A DNA stretch of 15,215 nt from Salpingoeca rosetta (lineage: Eukaryota; Opisthokonta; Choanoflagellata; Craspedida; Salpingoecidae), in NCBI RefSeq assembly GCF_000188695.1, contig NW_004754926.1, positions 1,429,614 through 1,444,828 of the forward strand, in the 5' to 3' direction. Each line of letters opens with the position of its first letter. The first letter of the stretch is position 1. The translations under genes were made by a program, and so were the position numbers. Positions 15,201 to 15,215 of the stretch are shown in pieces. The notes under the pieces were generated by a model. It had not been told where the DNA came from. It was given only the letters and a program-made list of their open reading frames with translations, and searched no databases.

Positions 15201-15215
15201 ACACACACACACACA
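15095..15215. repeat. 11-G run, GGCAGACA repeat and CA microsatellite at right edge
   Basis: In the intron upstream of the first visible PH-gene exon: G11 at 15095-15105, which in the transcript is a C-rich pyrimidine tract before the acceptor at 15071; (CAGACAGG)n at about 15127-15154; and (CA)n from 15154 to the window end. Confidence 0.9.

Overview
The window looks like nuclear DNA from an intron-rich, GC-rich unicellular eukaryote. The combination of an AFG2/SPATA5-type AAA ATPase, a recognisable CEP70 centrosomal protein, short spliceosomal introns full of CA/TG and GACA microsatellites, and glutamine/serine-rich proteins best fits a holozoan protist such as a choanoflagellate (Salpingoeca-like). 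That placement is inference. I see no prokaryotic operon, rRNA, tRNA, CRISPR array, transposase or viral gene.

Three protein-coding genes lie head to tail, all on the minus strand. From right to left they are: (1) positions 15070 to 13953, the last four exons seen of a gene ending in a pleckstrin-homology (PH) domain and running off the right edge; (2) positions 13015 to 7162, a complete three-exon CEP70 homologue of about 1,742 residues, the last thousand of which form a low-complexity tail; (3) positions 6741 to 110, eighteen exons of AFG2/SPATA5, complete at the start and missing only its last C-terminal exon(s) beyond the left edge.

I built the exon models by hand from reading frame, GT/AG junctions and similarity to remembered families. 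Frames close at every junction: the AFG2 exons sum to 794 codons plus one base, the CEP70 exons to 1,742 codons plus a stop, and the PH exons to 170 codons plus a stop. Most other long open frames are either antisense shadows of the CEP70 exons or stop-free microsatellites (Thr-His or Cys-Val repeats).

The spaces between genes are about 0.42 kb (6742-7161) and 0.94 kb (13016-13952). They hold pyrimidine-rich and TG-repeat DNA and no convincing additional gene. The genes have no obvious shared pathway: AFG2 is a ribosome-biogenesis and protein-remodelling ATPase, CEP70 is a centrosome/basal-body coiled-coil protein, and the PH protein probably binds membranes.

I did not find a convincing undescribed multi-gene system. 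The most interesting points are the long tail on CEP70 with a PP1-docking-like motif, a pair of identical tandem splice donors in CEP70 whose alternative use would remove that tail, and splice donors embedded in TG repeats.
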